A stretch of DNA of 64,000 nt, from contig CAVNZM010000003.1 of the NCBI GenBank assembly GCA_963693365.1, positions 9,548,001 through 9,612,000 on the forward strand, read 5' to 3'. How positions within the stretch are numbered: the stretch's first letter is position 1; the number at the start of each line of letters is the position of its first letter. The stretch comes from Amoebidium appalachense. Taxonomy: Eukaryota > Ichthyosporea. A program made the translations under genes and the position numbers. Positions 63,413-64,000 of the stretch are shown here, one piece after another. The notes beneath the pieces were generated by a model, which was not told where the DNA came from, did not search any database, and saw only the letters and a program-made list of their open reading frames with translations.

Positions 63413-64000
63413 ACTCGGACTATCGGTTTGGCTTTTTTCAAGCCCAAAGCAATGGGTGATACCATATTTCCGGCTGACATCCGGGGGCATAGCTTTCCGT
63501 TCGAAGACGATAAAGTTCCGCCCTAGTAAGCGTGTTACTACCCTGCGGCGTGGGTCAAATCTCATATTTTCCCCTCTGATTACGAATTCTGTGGCCTTCG
63601 GGACTTAATTCTTTTCAGCTGGTGTAGTATGTTAGCCAGGGAAGTATCGACTTAGGTATCGACGGGGGAGCTTCCTAGAAGCCCCGTCTCCTGAGTTCCT
63701 ATCTATATTTTTCTTGCTTCTGCTTACTGCTGCAACTTTAACCCCCGGCCTTTCCCACTGCCCTTGCCTGCATAAGCAACCCTGCTCGTCTCTGATCAAG
63801 ACGGGTGACCTACTCATGTTCAAGTGAAACAGTATCTGAGTTGGGTTTCGTTAACGAGGGGAATAGGTCGAAACTCGGGTACTGTGGATGACGTGGGCCC
63901 CCCCTGAGGATGGGCTCTGCTTATTATGCATACTCTTTATGTATGGCTTGCATTCTGCATCGTGTTATCCGTTTGTTCTTGTGTACTTCGTACTTTTTGA
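63413..64000 (+). repeat. Dispersed repeat copy f (full 5' end, cut by window end)
   Basis: Same 5' start as copy e and colinear with it to the window edge (…CTTCGTACTTTTTGA), only about 12 bases short of the shared 3' end. Differences from copy e are a few percent. Confidence 0.88.

Overview
This is a piece of a eukaryotic nuclear genome. Genes are split by spliceosomal introns with GT-AG (once GC-AG) ends. There is a Ty1/copia retrotransposon, and simple repeats are extremely abundant: poly-G/poly-C runs of 15 to 50 bases, (CA)n, (GT)n, (CT)n and (GA)n, up to about 300 bases. I cannot name the species. The U5 snRNP GTPase ends like animal and holozoan orthologues, and the LTD-CotH architecture is patchy among protists and fungi, so an intron-rich unicellular eukaryote is a reasonable guess but no more.

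Layout. 1-10 kb is mostly repeat-rich intergenic DNA holding an unrecognised minus-strand ORF (995-1783), a 355-bp tandem duplication, two hairpin/fold-back structures, a 1.16-kb terminal-repeat retrotransposon in miniature (TRIM, 5873-7031) and a large microsatellite block. 10-11.7 kb has a small single-exon minus-strand gene with a TATA-like motif and the likely first exon of a plus-strand gene. 16.5-36.7 kb is one gene, EFTUD2/Snu114: 25 coding exons, 2,943 coding bases in an unbroken frame, 980 residues, with about 17 kb of repeat-filled intron. 39.9-48.4 kb is a minus-strand host gene for a membrane-anchored lamin-tail-domain plus CotH-kinase protein. It is interrupted by a 5.76-kb copia element (41839-47597, target duplication GTTTC) and carries what look like three frameshifts and a stop codon. 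51.9-56.0 kb has a tandem pair of small zinc-ribbon genes on the minus strand. 57.6-60.1 kb has three exons of an unrecognised plus-strand gene. The remainder to 64 kb is polypyrimidine and repeat DNA, ending inside a ~600-bp dispersed repeat that occurs six times in the window, always in the same orientation.

Most notable points: (1) tandem arrays of decayed exon-intron boundary copies beside EFTUD2 exons 7, 12, 16 and 19; (2) the 3' LTR of the copia element supplies a TATA box and the Gag ATG, and reads in frame into the CotH kinase domain; (3) EFTUD2 introns 3 and 23 begin with (GT)n and G-runs and end with C-runs and CA-rich repeats, so their ends could pair; (4) a TRIM element with all hallmarks; (5) tandem zinc-ribbon paralogues that use a GT and a GC donor at the same intron position.
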